A stretch of DNA of 7,294 nt. Source: Candidatus Rifleibacteriota bacterium (lineage in GTDB: Bacteria; Riflebacteria; Ozemobacteria; Ozemobacterales; Ozemobacteraceae). The notes under the pieces are model-generated. The model made no database searches. It saw only the letters and a program-made list of their open reading frames with translations, and was not told the origin of the DNA. Shown piece by piece: positions 6,874 through 7,294 of this stretch. Where the stretch lies: positions 1 through 7,294 of the forward strand of contig JAKJFO010000205.1 in NCBI GenBank assembly GCA_022704885.1, given 5' to 3'. Numbering within the stretch: position 1 is the first letter of the stretch; each line of letters begins with the position of its first letter. The position numbers and the translations under genes are program-made.

Positions 6874-6880
6874 TCCCCTT
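6874..6880 (-). promoter_or_regulatory. pnp Shine-Dalgarno site overlapping the rpsO stop codon
   Basis: On the - strand AAGGGGA shares its two A bases with the rpsO stop TAA (6879-6881) and lies about 5 nt before the pnp ATG. Ribosomes finishing rpsO would be placed directly on it, which favours coupled translation of the two genes. Confidence 0.75.
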
Positions 6881-7148
6881 AGCGGCGCAGGCCGAGTCTC
6901 TGAATCAATGACTGATAGCGTTCGGCGCTCTTGTTTTTGAGATAAGCGAGGTGGCGTTTGCGGGCGCCGATCATCTTGAGCAGACCGCGGCGGGAATGGT
7001 GATCCTTGGGGTTCTTTTCAAAATGGGCCGAAAGGTTGTTGATTCTTTCGGTGAGCAGGGCTACCTGAACTTCGGGTGAGCCGGTGTCTTTGTCAGACAG
7101 TTTGTAATCTTCGATTACCTTTACTTTTCCTTCTTTGGTGATAGTCAT
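6879..7148 (-). CDS. rpsO: 30S ribosomal protein S15
   Basis: The 89-residue product has the standard length of bacterial S15, an early-binding protein of the 30S platform that contacts a three-way junction in the central domain of 16S rRNA. The family core is plain: [16 protein letters not shown] (21-36), H42, D49, [21 protein letters not shown] (50-70) and a basic C-terminus ending LGLRR. H42 and D49 match the conserved RNA-contacting positions. The ATG at 7146-7148 is preceded by AAGGAG with a 6-nt spacer, an excellent ribosome site. The gene is the first of an rpsO-pnp pair, a conserved order in many bacteria, with pnp starting 9 nt after its stop. Its own strong promoter and a foldable leader lie upstream. 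Confidence 0.98.
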   Translation of the reverse strand: MTITKEGKVKVIEDYKLSDKDTGSPEVQVALLTERINNLSAHFEKNPKDHHSRRGLLKMIGARKRHLAYLKNKSAERYQSLIQRLGLRR

Positions 7149-7154
7149 GGAAAA

Positions 7155-7160
7155 CTCCTT
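7155..7160 (-). promoter_or_regulatory. rpsO Shine-Dalgarno site
   Basis: On the - strand AAGGAG stands 6 nt before the ATG. It is near-ideal and confirms the S15 start. Confidence 0.9.
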
Positions 7161-7168
7161 ACATTAAC

Positions 7169-7202
7169 GTTGTAGAACCAAGCATCGCCACTTTGGGACA
7201 AC
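7169..7202 (-). promoter_or_regulatory. Putative rpsO leader hairpin (candidate S15 autoregulatory element)
   Basis: In the leader on the - strand, GTTGT (7198-7202) can pair with ACAAC (7169-7173). Inside this, CCAA (7193-7196) can pair with TTGG (7178-7181), and GC can pair with GC at the tip (7187-7188 with 7182-7183). The resulting irregular hairpin ends 8 nt before the Shine-Dalgarno site. Leaders of rpsO genes often bind S15 through structures that differ between phyla. Assigning that role here is inference from position and pairing only. Confidence 0.4.
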
Positions 7203-7224
7203 CCTAGATCTACATACGGGCAAG

Positions 7225-7253
7225 ATTATACCACATCCACAGCCTGCAGGCAA
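7225..7253 (-). promoter_or_regulatory. Strong extended -10 promoter of rpsO-pnp
   Basis: On the - strand a perfect TATAAT (7225-7230) is preceded by an extended -10 TGG (7231-7233) and, after a 17-nt spacer, by TTGCCT (7248-7253), four of six matches to the -35 consensus. Transcription would begin near 7217-7218, giving a leader of about 69 nt before rpsO. Confidence 0.85.
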
Positions 7254-7294
7254 AGAATTAATGCTTGTCGAAGTTGACAAAAGAGCGGCGCTGC

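Noticed and set aside
7265..7280. Inverted repeat TTGTC...GACAA upstream of the rpsO promoter, possible operator
   Set aside because: A 5-bp repeat with a 6-nt spacer is common by chance and sits upstream of the -35 box with no other support.

Overview
The window looks like a chromosomal segment from a diderm (Gram-negative-type) bacterium with roughly balanced GC. It holds six protein-coding genes in two convergent blocks that meet at a shared bidirectional terminator. The taxon cannot be fixed from the sequence alone. Several clustered, oversized prepilin-like genes beside ordinary housekeeping genes suggest an uncultured lineage such as Riflebacteria or a similar candidate phylum, but that is a guess.

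Left block, + strand (1-4662). The window opens inside the 3' end of an AMMECR1-family gene (AmmeMemoRadiSam system protein A). A near-consensus sigma-70 promoter overlaps its stop codon and appears to drive a very tight four-gene operon. The first three genes encode type IV prepilin-like proteins: an 800-residue PilX/GspK-like protein, a PilV/GspI-like protein of about 150 residues, and a PilW/GspJ-like protein of 255 residues. The fourth encodes a 268-residue protein with one N-terminal membrane anchor and a TPR-like segment. Junctions are overlaps or a direct TAA-ATG abutment. Three minor-type pilins with an exported anchored TPR protein suggest a pilus or pseudopilus tip/priming complex and a dedicated accessory factor. 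No ATPase, secretin, platform protein or prepilin peptidase lies in the window, so the core machinery must be encoded elsewhere.

Junction (4663-4757). A short stretch carries tandem hexanucleotide repeats and then a 14-bp perfect hairpin flanked by A and T runs, which can terminate transcription from both sides.

Right block, - strand (4758-7294). This is the classic rpsO-pnp pair, ribosomal protein S15 followed by polynucleotide phosphorylase. It is driven by a strong extended -10 promoter with a leader of about 69 nt that can fold and may host S15 autoregulation. Only 9 nt separate the two genes, and the pnp Shine-Dalgarno sequence overlaps the rpsO stop codon. This compact layout has no room for the intergenic processing hairpin known from E. 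coli.

The rpsO-pnp half is ordinary. The interesting part is the pilin operon: an unusually large lead prepilin, two prepilins with Ala instead of Gly before the cleavage site, and an unrecognised membrane-anchored TPR protein.
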